A stretch of DNA of 64,000 bases from Vibrio azureus. Its GTDB lineage: Bacteria > Pseudomonadota > Gammaproteobacteria > Enterobacterales > Vibrionaceae. The DNA lies in assembly GCF_002849855.1 (NCBI RefSeq), contig NZ_CP018616.1, positions 1,240,001 to 1,304,000 on the forward strand, written 5' to 3'. The notes beneath the pieces were generated by a model. The model ran no database searches. It was not told where the DNA came from and saw only the letters and a program-made list of their open reading frames with translations. The position numbers and the translations under genes were made by a program. Positions within the stretch are counted from its first letter, which is position 1. Each line of letters opens with the position of its first letter. Below are positions 9,825-18,077 of the stretch, in pieces.

Positions 9825-9826
9825 GA

Positions 9827-10582
9827 ATGTCTCACCAGATTTACGCCTTAATTGTATTAGCCTTATTCAGCGTATCGGTTGTTGCTAATCCTCTAGATGC
9901 CTTGAAGGAGCCTTTGCGAAGTCAACAACAAATCGCCAGTCATGCTGAGCGGTTTAGCCAATGGGCGAATCAAGCAAGAGGGTGGCGTTTTAAATTGTTG
10001 ACCGAGAGTGAGCGAGAAGCATTAGAGGATTTCTCTATTTCAGGCTACAAGGTGACTAACGATTATTTGCGTCTTTCTGGTTCAGCTGACTGGGGAAGTA
10101 CAGCCTCTAGCGCGAAAGAGTTTGTTAATAAGGTCAAATCGGGCATGAGAAAACTGCCTCGATATAAAGGTATTGCCTATCGAGGCAGTTGGATCAAACA
10201 ATCTTTAATGGATAAGTTGCGAGTTGGGGATGTCGTAGTGGAACCTGCGTTTACATCAACGACAGTGATCCCGGAAGTGGCTAAGCGTTTTGCTATCGTG
10301 AGACCACAAACCACGGCTCCTATTCAGCGGGTGTGGCTTGCTGTTGATATAAAAAAACAAGGTAAAGTGCTTGCAGGCCTATCGGAATTTAGCCGTGAAG
10401 GGGAGGTGTTACTTCCTCCAAATACTTATTTCAGAGTTACTCATATAGAAAACTTTCATAAAACATCATTAATCGCGGTGGAAACAGTAACCGCTGATAA
10501 AGCGATGCATGAGGATATATATAATCTGTTTACTGGAGAGAAAGTGAAACCTTCTTTCTGGCAAGCGTATATTTGTGGTTGA
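9827..10582 (+). CDS. Secreted ADP-ribosyltransferase toxin 1
   Basis: Start ATG 9827 is chosen because a GGGGG ribosome site lies 5 nt upstream and the preceding stop ends at 9824; a TTG at 9809 is possible. The 251-residue product has a signal peptide cut near VVA-NP. A helical N-terminal half is followed by an ADP-ribosyltransferase (ADPrib_exo_Tox-type) core: Arg119 in YRG, the STS-like TSTT at 143-146, and EGE at 191-193 (ExE). This is the R-S-E class that transfers ADP-ribose from NAD to protein, usually Arg. Size and signal peptide recall the Vis toxin described from Vibrio splendidus. The target is unknown. The end of the protein carries DIYNLFTGEKV, a tail shared by the three transferases here. 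Confidence 0.88.
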   Translation: MSHQIYALIVLALFSVSVVANPLDALKEPLRSQQQIASHAERFSQWANQARGWRFKLLTESEREALEDFSISGYKVTNDYLRLSGSADWGSTASSAKEFVNKVKSGMRKLPRYKGIAYRGSWIKQSLMDKLRVGDVVVEPAFTSTTVIPEVAKRFAIVRPQTTAPIQRVWLAVDIKKQGKVLAGLSEFSREGEVLLPPNTYFRVTHIENFHKTSLIAVETVTADKAMHEDIYNLFTGEKVKPSFWQAYICG

Positions 10583-10589
10583 TATAAAA

Positions 10590-11363
10590 ATGATCAGATT
10601 AATTTCAATAATAATGATAATAGTTTCTGCCACTCATTTAGCATTTGCAGAGGAGTTTGCTGAGTTCAAAGGTCGTAAGTTAAGCCACTTTGAGCAAGAG
10701 CAAATGGCAAATGATTTAATGCAATGGGTATTGATTAAACATGAAAAAGCAGAAAGGAGAATGGTTGAGGCTGAATATTCTGCGATAAAAAGCTATGGAC
10801 GGGTTGATCATGATGTGATCAATGAATACATGAGAGCGGGTGAACCGAAAGAGTACCTAATGCCAGGCTATGGGGCAGCGCTCAAAAATCGTGTGAAAAA
10901 TCTCCGAAATGTAATGAAAAAACTGCCAAACTATAAAGGCACGGTCTTTCGTGGAGCATCGATTAAGAACGTGCTTCTCGACAAACTGAAAGTGGGGGAC
11001 ATTCTGCACGAGAAGGCCTTTTTATCTACATCAACCCTTCCAAGTGTTGCAAGAGACTTTGCTCAAGGGAAAGTATATGAAGGTGTATCCGCCGCTCAAT
11101 ATAAAATTGATCTTAACTCTTCTGGGCGTGCGATTAATGCCTATACATTTAAGCATTATGAAGCAGAGATTCTGGCTAAACCAGATACTTACTTTTTAGT
11201 CGAAGATATAAAAAAGTATTCGGCGGAGAAAAACTACATAAAGTTAAAAGAATTAAAAAAGCCAAGCAGTTATATAAGAGAAAACTCAGAGTCACATATC
11301 TATGATAGTTTTAGTGGTGAAGAAGTTACATTAAAAAGTAGAATACACCTGTCCTGCTTATAA
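10590..11363 (+). CDS. Secreted ADP-ribosyltransferase toxin 2
   Basis: A 257-residue exported R-S-E class ADP-ribosyltransferase. ATG 10590 follows the previous stop by 7 nt; a GTG at 10575 would overlap that gene. The signal peptide ends near AFA-EE. Catalytic residues are Arg121 in FRG, STS at 146-148, and EAE at 191-193. The segment YKGTVFRGASIKNVLLDKLKVGD aligns closely with the first transferase (YKGIAYRGSWIKQSLMDKLRVGD), so the two arose by duplication. Yet the region between STS and ExE and the substrate-facing turn before ExE differ, hinting at different targets. The tail HIYDSFSGEEV is conserved. It is in one transcription unit with the gene before it. Confidence 0.87.
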   Translation: MIRLISIIMIIVSATHLAFAEEFAEFKGRKLSHFEQEQMANDLMQWVLIKHEKAERRMVEAEYSAIKSYGRVDHDVINEYMRAGEPKEYLMPGYGAALKNRVKNLRNVMKKLPNYKGTVFRGASIKNVLLDKLKVGDILHEKAFLSTSTLPSVARDFAQGKVYEGVSAAQYKIDLNSSGRAINAYTFKHYEAEILAKPDTYFLVEDIKKYSAEKNYIKLKELKKPSSYIRENSESHIYDSFSGEEVTLKSRIHLSCL

Positions 11364-11378
11364 ATTTTAATTATTAGT

Positions 11379-11409
11379 GAGGTATGTAGGGGTACCTCAT
11401 TTATTTTCC
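11379..11409 (+). terminator. Hairpin between transferase genes 2 and 3
   Basis: GAGGTA (11379-11384) and TACCTC (11393-11398) form a short stem followed by the T-rich ATTTATTTT. It is a weak terminator or attenuator that may lower expression of the downstream half of the island, or mark a second transcription unit. Confidence 0.4.
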
Positions 11410-11481
11410 ACGACTAGATGATATACTTAAGTGTACCAAAATACTTAGGTAAATTTTCGTTGTCCTAGAATAAGTGATATT

Positions 11482-12228
11482 ATGAAATTTAAAAAAATTA
11501 CCACTGTTTTTATAGCTGCATTGTTTTTTAGCTCACCTAACCTTAATGCTGGCCTGAAGTATAATTCAAATTATTATAAGAAATCCGAAATAAACAATAT
11601 TCTCAAGGAAATGTCAGATCCAGATTTAATGGATAGCTTTGAGTATTTCTATCAAGAAAGAACGGAGCTTTACCGAGCGGCAGCATTACAATCAGAACGA
11701 TTGTCTCAACCAGAAGTCAATGCATTAGAGTTATATCAAGACTATGCGTATCAAACCACTCGAGAAGCACTCAGAACCGGAATCTCTGATGAAGAAACAC
11801 AAGTTCTTATTCGTGATATGGACTCTGCCTTTCAAAATAGCATCGCTCATAAAGGCATCACTTATCGAGGTGAAAGTGCCTTGGATGCCTATTTATCGGA
11901 AATAAAAGTGGGTGATATCGTTAGTCCGAGCTCTTTTGTTTCTACTTCAATATCACGAAACTATGTGGACTCATTTTATAAAGGCCAACTTTCAAGATTT
12001 GAGCTGATGTCAGGAGAACATGGCATTGTTATCCCTACAGTGAGAGATGACGAGCTTGAAGTCCTGATTAATCGAAATTCATTTTTTGAAGTGACAGCGA
12101 TTAACACCACTCCTGAGGGTAATTTTGTTATATACAGAGAAGTTCCCAGACAAGAAGTAATGAATAAAAGTATCAAGGATATGCATACTGGGGAAATAAT
12201 TACAGCGAAGGAAGCATGTACTTTTTAA
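11482..12228 (+). CDS. Secreted ADP-ribosyltransferase toxin 3
   Basis: A 248-residue exported R-S-E ADP-ribosyltransferase, the most divergent of the three. The signal peptide ends near LNA-GL. Key residues are Arg129 in YRG, STS at 154-156 (FVSTSISR), and ELE at 191-193. After the Arg it keeps the shared VGDIV...SF-STS spacing, and near the C-terminus the tail DMHTGEII. The gene has its own 118-bp upstream gap and a weak ribosome site. All catalytic residues are present, so it is expected to be active. The target is unknown. It is flanked on both sides by island genes in the same direction. Confidence 0.85.
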   Translation: MKFKKITTVFIAALFFSSPNLNAGLKYNSNYYKKSEINNILKEMSDPDLMDSFEYFYQERTELYRAAALQSERLSQPEVNALELYQDYAYQTTREALRTGISDEETQVLIRDMDSAFQNSIAHKGITYRGESALDAYLSEIKVGDIVSPSSFVSTSISRNYVDSFYKGQLSRFELMSGEHGIVIPTVRDDELEVLINRNSFFEVTAINTTPEGNFVIYREVPRQEVMNKSIKDMHTGEIITAKEACTF

Positions 12229-12320
12229 ACCTGTTCACAAATTCTTTCATAACTGATCCTAAATAATAATACTCAATTATAGTTATTCTACTGACGTCTT
12301 AGAGTTAGGATAAATTTTTC

Positions 12321-14642
12321 ATGCGTTCAAGGTTTTATTTAAGTGCAATATTATCACTTACACTATCATCACTTACACTATCACCACTATCTTATTCCAT
12401 GTGTTTTAATGATGGTAGTGTTGATACATTAACTACAGACCAGCAAAAATTCAATAAAGCTGAGTATTTTGAGAATAATTTTAATTATTCTTATTACGTA
12501 TCTGACTTTAGCAGCACATTGGGAGAGTTAGAGCATGATGCTCATCAAAGTGTATTTAAACAGGCTTGGCCACAGTCTGAGCAAGCGATGCAGAATGTAC
12601 CTAGCGTATTTAATAGCTCAATAAACTCACAAGGGCTGTTGAATAGATTGGGTAAAGTGTCTGCTAAAACCTTAGAAGTTCTTGGGCCTGTTGCCGATGC
12701 CGCAGCCGTTGGAATTTGGCTGAATAATATGGTGACAACGTTTTCTGATGAGTCATCTAACCGATTAGACAAGACAGCGGCTGTATTTTCTCTTTTACCA
12801 TTGGTAGGAGATGAAATTAATCGCTATTCTAACGATATCAAGTATTTTTCTGCAAAAGAAAAAATCCATGAGTTTGAGACGCAAAGCCATTATGTTTATA
12901 CTCATTACTATTCAGATTTTGCCCGTTTTCATCATGAAAAACAGGATGCAATACTTCTAATCAATACTTATGATGATTATGTGAAAAGGGCAATAGAGCT
13001 TTATCTTGATCATTTATTGATAAGTGCTGATACCGAGTATAGGCGCCTTGCAGCAGCCTTCGACCGTCAGTTGTCTCGACAGATGGCAAGGATGGACCTC
13101 GAATTACTCAAAGTGTATGGTTATATTTCTGAAGAAGAAAGTGTAAATCTACCTTTGTGCCATGGAGAGCGCGTTTCTGCAGAGAGTATTAGGCATTGTT
13201 TAGTTTTAAATGGGCCAAAGAGAGTGGAAACCATACAGGAACGATTGCTTTCAGATGATCTTAATCAATTATATGTATCGATATTTCAAGCGAAAAAGCA
13301 GTTGGTCCTAGTTGCTTTTGAACGCATGAATAAACATCGTCAAAAAATGATAGAAAATATCAAGCAACGTGCTCATGAGCATATCCAACAGATTTACCAT
13401 CAAACATCCCTTAATCGCTCTATGCTTGAGGAGAGAGCCAGAATGAGTGGTTTGCGTGAATATGCTAAAGCAAATTGGGATATTGATTACTTAACAGAGC
13501 ATCAGCTCAATACGGCAAAATTTTTAGTTGAGCCAGCAAGAAGTTGTTTTGGTGTTCCTTCTGTTTATCCCGGCGGCATTCTGGATTCACTAGAAAGTTG
13601 TAAAGAGTCGGGACCGCTTTTTGATATTTACCACATTGAAAAAGATCCACAGCTACTTAATGTCATCACAGACAAGCCGATAGTCGACATCGATCAATAC
13701 ATTGAGCGAAAAATTGCTCAAGGTTGGAAGGGCGACTTATTAAAAGAACAGCTTACAAAGTTGGCAAGTGACTATGCATTCGGAGTAAAAACAAATGACT
13801 TGTTTAATTTCTATGTAAAGAAATTGTCTATCGCGGAGTTGCCGAGTTTTCAAACTTCGCTTACAAAGTACTTGGATGATAAAGGGATAGACAGTTCTGT
13901 TCAAATCAACAGGGAAGATTGGTATCAATTAAGTCGTTGGTATGAGCTTTTATTGACTGAGCGTCCCTCAGGAAGTGTAGTCGATCGAGTGAAACAATAT
14001 GAAGCATTTCGGAGTGAGGTTCAGCCTGCCTTTCAAAGTGCGATAAAATTAGCTTTCATTAGGGACCTATATTACTCAATGCCGTTTGGGAGTTTTTATT
14101 CTGCAAAAGATCTGCGTTTTTATTCTCCATTTTTAGTTAACCTTTTTAATAAAATTATTAACACTAAATATAAAGGCACAGAGGAAGAGAAAAGAGAGAT
14201 AGTCATTAACTTTATATTAAAAAAAGTTCAACAAGTTAATACAGTCAGCCATTTACATGATTTGTTAGGTGATCTGGCGGTTTATGCACAAATCGCCCAG
14301 CATCAACAATCAGAAGTCAATAATCATTCTGGGCATGTTGACGATTCATTCCTTTTTAATTCGAGCTTGTCTTTATCTCATGTGGCCTATTTAAATGAAA
14401 ATCATGCACAGTTTCTTGAACAGCAGACACAACAACTTGCTCAGCACTCTATTTGGGACAATATTACCAACATAAGCACTGCTTTTGAGGGAGAGGACCT
14501 TGACTCCGCTATTGACCTTCTAGGATATATGGTAAAAAACAATGATATGAACATGTTGCCACATATCGATGAAATATTAATGCATGAGTTGGAAGAGTGG
14601 ATTGAATTACAATTAACGCTAGAGGAGCTAGAAGGTGTTTAA
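12321..14642 (+). CDS. Large exported helical protein, paralog of the 7176 product
   Basis: 773 residues with a signal peptide (about residues 1-26). Near residues 110-165 it repeats the layout of the 882-residue protein: VLGPVADAAAVGIWLNNM, a polar link FSDESSNRLDK, then TAAVFSLLPLVGDE. This is a candidate membrane-inserting helical pair. Long helical regions follow, then a Cys-bracketed loop (CFGVPSVYPGG...SCKE) and a conserved IERKIAQGWKGD that matches the partner's ALDSLLENGWSSKDE. Identity is low but the order is kept. A 15-bp repeat lies in its signal sequence. It overlaps the next gene by 8 nt, implying coupled translation with the protease-like protein. The function is inferred, as for its partner. 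Confidence 0.72.
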   Translation: MRSRFYLSAILSLTLSSLTLSPLSYSMCFNDGSVDTLTTDQQKFNKAEYFENNFNYSYYVSDFSSTLGELEHDAHQSVFKQAWPQSEQAMQNVPSVFNSSINSQGLLNRLGKVSAKTLEVLGPVADAAAVGIWLNNMVTTFSDESSNRLDKTAAVFSLLPLVGDEINRYSNDIKYFSAKEKIHEFETQSHYVYTHYYSDFARFHHEKQDAILLINTYDDYVKRAIELYLDHLLISADTEYRRLAAAFDRQLSRQMARMDLELLKVYGYISEEESVNLPLCHGERVSAESIRHCLVLNGPKRVETIQERLLSDDLNQLYVSIFQAKKQLVLVAFERMNKHRQKMIENIKQRAHEHIQQIYHQTSLNRSMLEERARMSGLREYAKANWDIDYLTEHQLNTAKFLVEPARSCFGVPSVYPGGILDSLESCKESGPLFDIYHIEKDPQLLNVITDKPIVDIDQYIERKIAQGWKGDLLKEQLTKLASDYAFGVKTNDLFNFYVKKLSIAELPSFQTSLTKYLDDKGIDSSVQINREDWYQLSRWYELLLTERPSGSVVDRVKQYEAFRSEVQPAFQSAIKLAFIRDLYYSMPFGSFYSAKDLRFYSPFLVNLFNKIINTKYKGTEEEKREIVINFILKKVQQVNTVSHLHDLLGDLAVYAQIAQHQQSEVNNHSGHVDDSFLFNSSLSLSHVAYLNENHAQFLEQQTQQLAQHSIWDNITNISTAFEGEDLDSAIDLLGYMVKNNDMNMLPHIDEILMHELEEWIELQLTLEELEGV
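12353..12391 (+). repeat. 15-bp tandem repeat inside a signal peptide
   Basis: Two exact copies of ATCACTTACACTATC (12353-12367, 12368-12382) and a partial third (ACCACTATC). In frame it encodes repeated S-L-T-L-S in the hydrophobic core of the signal peptide, so copy changes would lengthen or shorten that core by five residues without breaking the frame. Confidence 0.85.
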
Positions 14643-16248
14643 GATAACCAAGATGTTTATACTGATTTTATTTTTCTTTGTTTCTTGCAGTTCTTTGGTC
14701 ATGAGTACACCTGTTGGACAGTTTTACTCAGAGCCTGATAGTGTCAATGTTATTTATGGTTATAACTCAGAACAATATGGCAAGCTGTATAGAGTGTCAA
14801 AAAACCTTTATGTACAAACAAAAGATGACTCATATTTAGCTAGGATAAAACTGCTCATTAATAAGTTGAAAATGTCCTCATCAGGACGTGAAATCCTCCA
14901 CCAAATAGGCACATATGTTCCGGTAAACTCCCCGGATGATTCTATAGAACCGTTAATTGAGCATTCTGTTGGCGTTGATTCAACTCAAACCACGATTGTG
15001 TCGGTGATCAGAGAACCAAGTGAAGCGGGCAAACTCTTTGAAACCATACCTTCATCTTTTACTGAAAAAGCCAAATTAGAAGAGTTAGGGGTAAGAATCA
15101 GAGATGGGAAAGGGGTATCGAGTACCGTGCTTTTCTCTACAACGGAATTAGTCGATATACCTGGAACTTCGACGCCATTTGATCAGGCGGTTGCTCTTGG
15201 ACATGAGCTGATTCATGCCCGGGACTATGCTTCAGGGGCGGTTCCGCATGGGAATATAAAACTTTCTCTTCCTCACCCCACTTCAGGGAAGATTACCCAT
15301 TTCTCTATTCCTAAATATGAGTATCAGACAACAGGTATCCAACATTTTAAGAATGCCGAAAATGGTATTGAAGCTGATACTACAATCAGTGAAATACGAT
15401 TAAATGCTATCGCACATAGAGAAGAAATGTATTACAGGTGGAAGTCATTAGGATTTGCACAACAAAAAACATTTTTAAAAAATGAAAAGCCAGTCAGTGA
15501 GTTTCATTTAGCTGATGAGCTTGGCGCTCCCAAGCGAGGAGTTTACTGGCCAGGAGACAAATATTCTTACAAGCCTTACACCATTGAGCAAAGGCCAGAA
15601 GCATTTAGCACGTTAAACTTACTTGCCGATACAACTGAGGGCAAACAGGCACATTTAGAAGTAAAACGAGCTTTAGGGCGTTCTTTAAGTGAAGGGAAAA
15701 AAACCGCTATTGTTCTCGTTGATCCAACAGAAGAGAGGTTATCGCAAAGTATACAGAGTTCCCCTATTGCAACGAGAAGAGGCTTAGGTAACCAGCGATC
15801 GATCTTAAAATACGCTGCGAAAAACGATATTAAAGTGATCAATGCATACAGTTCACTGGATGGCATGAGCGCCGAAGCCACGAAAAGAACACGCGTAAAA
15901 AGTCGTTTATATCGTGCAATTGCTGGGCAAAGTACTCAACAATCGGGATACAGTCATGTTCAATTTAATCCCGAAGATAAAATGGCTTTAACTCAAGAAC
16001 TGGCTGACAAAGAGACGGTTTTGGTCATGGCTTACTCTGATGGTCAAGCGACCACAAAAGTCGTGGATAATCTCTCGGCAGATTTGTCTAAACAAGTTTT
16101 AGTTTCTCGCCATTCTAATTTAGATTATCAACCCTCGACGTTGAACATCGAAGACAGTACTGCCTGGCGCAATATCCAAGGTAAAGACAATGTCCAAATG
16201 TTAAGTTCTGGAGGTCGAGCTCGATTTAACATTTGTAGTATTCAATAA
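14635..16248 (+). CDS. Exported HExxH metalloprotease-like toxin
   Basis: 537 residues from a GTG start with AGGAG 7 nt upstream, overlapping the previous gene by 8 nt. A hydrophobic N-terminus (MFILILFFFVSC) is either a Sec signal or a lipoprotein signal with Cys18. Near residues 180-200 is FDQAVALGHELIHARDYASG: His190, Glu191 and His194 form an HExxH zinc site with the spacing and sequence seen in M91-type proteases such as the effector NleD. A third ligand may be an acidic residue near ISEIRLNAIAHREE (252-265), not certain. The C-terminal 200 residues alternate strands and helices (TAIVLVDP..., TVLVMAYSDG) like an alpha/beta domain I could not name. It is the last gene of the island. Confidence 0.75.
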   Translation: MFKITKMFILILFFFVSCSSLVMSTPVGQFYSEPDSVNVIYGYNSEQYGKLYRVSKNLYVQTKDDSYLARIKLLINKLKMSSSGREILHQIGTYVPVNSPDDSIEPLIEHSVGVDSTQTTIVSVIREPSEAGKLFETIPSSFTEKAKLEELGVRIRDGKGVSSTVLFSTTELVDIPGTSTPFDQAVALGHELIHARDYASGAVPHGNIKLSLPHPTSGKITHFSIPKYEYQTTGIQHFKNAENGIEADTTISEIRLNAIAHREEMYYRWKSLGFAQQKTFLKNEKPVSEFHLADELGAPKRGVYWPGDKYSYKPYTIEQRPEAFSTLNLLADTTEGKQAHLEVKRALGRSLSEGKKTAIVLVDPTEERLSQSIQSSPIATRRGLGNQRSILKYAAKNDIKVINAYSSLDGMSAEATKRTRVKSRLYRAIAGQSTQQSGYSHVQFNPEDKMALTQELADKETVLVMAYSDGQATTKVVDNLSADLSKQVLVSRHSNLDYQPSTLNIEDSTAWRNIQGKDNVQMLSSGGRARFNICSIQ

Positions 16249-16360
16249 AAGCCGGTTTAGTCAAAGAGCATTTAACGTGAATAGGAAACGTAAAAAATCG
16301 TGAACCAAGCTCGTTAAGCTGGGTATAAATAATTTAAGCGTAAACAGAAAAGTAGCTTAG

Positions 16361-16490
16361 AGGCACGCTCTCGAAGGGAGAGCGTGTTTAGTTCTTAGGT
16401 TTTGATAACGATTCCAGCGTAGAACCACTATACCTAGGAATCGTTGCCGTACCTGAGAGGCAAGGAATCTTGAGGTCATTTGGGCATATA
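16361..16490. repeat. Long dispersed palindromic repeat, copy at hutH 3' end
   Basis: It starts with a strong hairpin (CACGCTCTC at 16364-16372, GAGAGCGTG at 16378-16386, then TTTA) and continues through AACGATTC...GAATCGTT arms and CCTGAGAGGCAAGG to the GAATCTTGAGGTCATTTGGG end. The same order is seen at 59184-59320 and, reversed, at 46607-46750. The first hairpin could end transcription from the toxin island. The right end overlaps the last codons of hutH. Confidence 0.75.
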
Positions 16491-18017
16491 ACTCGGTAAT
16501 AACCCAGAAGGCATGAAGTCATTGTGGATCGCTTGCTTTAATAGGTTGTTCGCTTTATCGATATCGGGGGAAAAATAGCGGTCTTTGTCATAAAACTTGA
16601 CCTGTTCACGCAGCATTTTTTTCGCCAATTCAATAGGCTGACTAGATTTTAATGGGGCTCGAAAATCTAGCCCTTGCGCTGCAGCTAAATATTCAACAGC
16701 CAAAACCCCTCTGGTATTTTCAGCCATTTCTATAAGTCGACGGGCTGCAAATGTTGCCATTGATACATGGTCTTCTTGGTTTGCAGAGGTCGGTAAACTA
16801 TCTACACAAGCTGGGTGGGCCAGTGTTTTATTCTCACTGGCTAGAGCGGCCGCGGTGACTTGAGCAATCATAAAGCCTGAATTAACGCCGCCTTCATTGA
16901 CCAGAAAAGGCGGTAACTTAGATAAGTTGCTGTCTACAAGTAGGGCCATTCGTCGCTCTGATAAACTGCCTATTTCGGCAATAGCGAGTGCGAGGTTATC
17001 TGCTGCCATCGCTACGGGTTCAGCGTGAAAGTTGCCTCCTGATATGATGTCATTATCACTGGCGAAAACGAGCGGGTTATCTGAGACAGCATTCGCTTCA
17101 GTCTGAAGGATACTTGCAGCATTACGAATTTGTTGTAAGCAGGCCCCCATAACCTGAGGTTGACAACGAAGTGAGTAAGGATCTTGGACTTTTTCACAGT
17201 GACGATGTGAATGAGCTATCTCACTTTCATCCTCTAGAATGTGGCGGTATGCCGAAGCGGAATCGATCTGGCTTTGGTGGCCACGTACTTCATGTAAACA
17301 AGATTGAAAGGGCCGTCGACTACCAAGAGCGGCGTCAACCGACATCGCACCACACACAGTGGCTGAGGCATAAAGATCTTCGGTATAGAATAAACCTTCT
17401 AGGGCTAATGCTGTTGAGGCTTGTGTACCATTAAGCAATGCCAGCCCTTCTTTGGGAGCCAATTTAATGGGGTTTAATTTGGCGACATTCAGTGCCTCCA
17501 AGCCACTGAGTATTTTCCCGTTGTGTCTGGCATGACCTTCTCCAAGCAAAACAGCACTCATATGTGCAAGTGGCGCCAAATCTCCTGAGGCACCAACAGA
17601 GCCTTTTTGTGGGATACACGGATAGACTTGGGCATTGATGAGATCGATTAACATCTGAATCACTTGCAAGCGTATACCGGAAAAACCGCGGGCGAGGCTG
17701 TTGACTTTCAGCAGCATAATGAGGCGTACAGTGTGATCAGGCAAGAGAGTGCCAATACCTGCCGCGTGAGACAGAACAACGCTACGCTGGAGGGTTTCTA
17801 GATCCTCTTCAGCAATACGAGTATTGGCGAGTAGACCGAAGCCAGTATTGATACCGTAAACGGTTTTATTGTCTGAAACGACGTTCTCAACCACCTGAGT
17901 ACTGGTGTTAATATCGGGAATGGCTTTGGGATCAAGAGCGAGTGTTATTGAGCCTCGGCTGGCTTGACGTAATGTGTTTAAGCAAAGCGTTCCTGGTGAG
18001 AGTGTTAAACTCAGCAT
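16476..18017 (-). CDS. hutH: Histidine ammonia-lyase
   Basis: 513 residues, normal length. It deaminates L-histidine to trans-urocanate, the first step of histidine use. The Ala143-Ser144-Gly145 triad in [16 protein letters not shown] forms the MIO electrophile, and the conserved VYGINTGFG lies near residue 54. It is the last gene of the hutI-hutG-hutU-hutH unit on the minus strand, separated from hutU by 60 bp that hold a 7-bp tandem repeat next to its AAGGA ribosome site. Its last codons (YMPK and the TGA) lie inside the end of a dispersed repeat element, so the native C-terminus was probably replaced by element sequence. The enzyme core is intact. Confidence 0.96.
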   Translation of the reverse strand: MLSLTLSPGTLCLNTLRQASRGSITLALDPKAIPDINTSTQVVENVVSDNKTVYGINTGFGLLANTRIAEEDLETLQRSVVLSHAAGIGTLLPDHTVRLIMLLKVNSLARGFSGIRLQVIQMLIDLINAQVYPCIPQKGSVGASGDLAPLAHMSAVLLGEGHARHNGKILSGLEALNVAKLNPIKLAPKEGLALLNGTQASTALALEGLFYTEDLYASATVCGAMSVDAALGSRRPFQSCLHEVRGHQSQIDSASAYRHILEDESEIAHSHRHCEKVQDPYSLRCQPQVMGACLQQIRNAASILQTEANAVSDNPLVFASDNDIISGGNFHAEPVAMAADNLALAIAEIGSLSERRMALLVDSNLSKLPPFLVNEGGVNSGFMIAQVTAAALASENKTLAHPACVDSLPTSANQEDHVSMATFAARRLIEMAENTRGVLAVEYLAAAQGLDFRAPLKSSQPIELAKKMLREQVKFYDKDRYFSPDIDKANNLLKQAIHNDFMPSGLLPSYMPK

Positions 18018-18027
18018 CTAAACTATC

Positions 18028-18055
18028 CTTATTTCTTATTTCTTATTTCTTATTT
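18028..18055. repeat. 7-bp tandem repeat in the hutU-hutH gap
   Basis: Four copies of CTTATTT (plus strand). On the hut mRNA this is a repeat of AAATAAG that touches the hutH ribosome site (AAGGA, complement of 18026-18030). Slipped-strand changes would alter the hutU stop to hutH start distance. Confidence 0.85.
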
Positions 18056-18077
18056 CTTCTTTTATTTTTTATGTTAT

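Noticed and set aside
9809..9826. TTG start for the first ADP-ribosyltransferase
   Set aside because: It would overlap the upstream gene and lengthen the signal peptide's n-region; the ATG at 9827 has a good ribosome site.
15690..16245. Isochorismatase-like reading of the C-terminal part of the HExxH protein
   Set aside because: TAIVLVDP and following helices resemble that fold, but the catalytic Cys position is not occupied; too weak to name.
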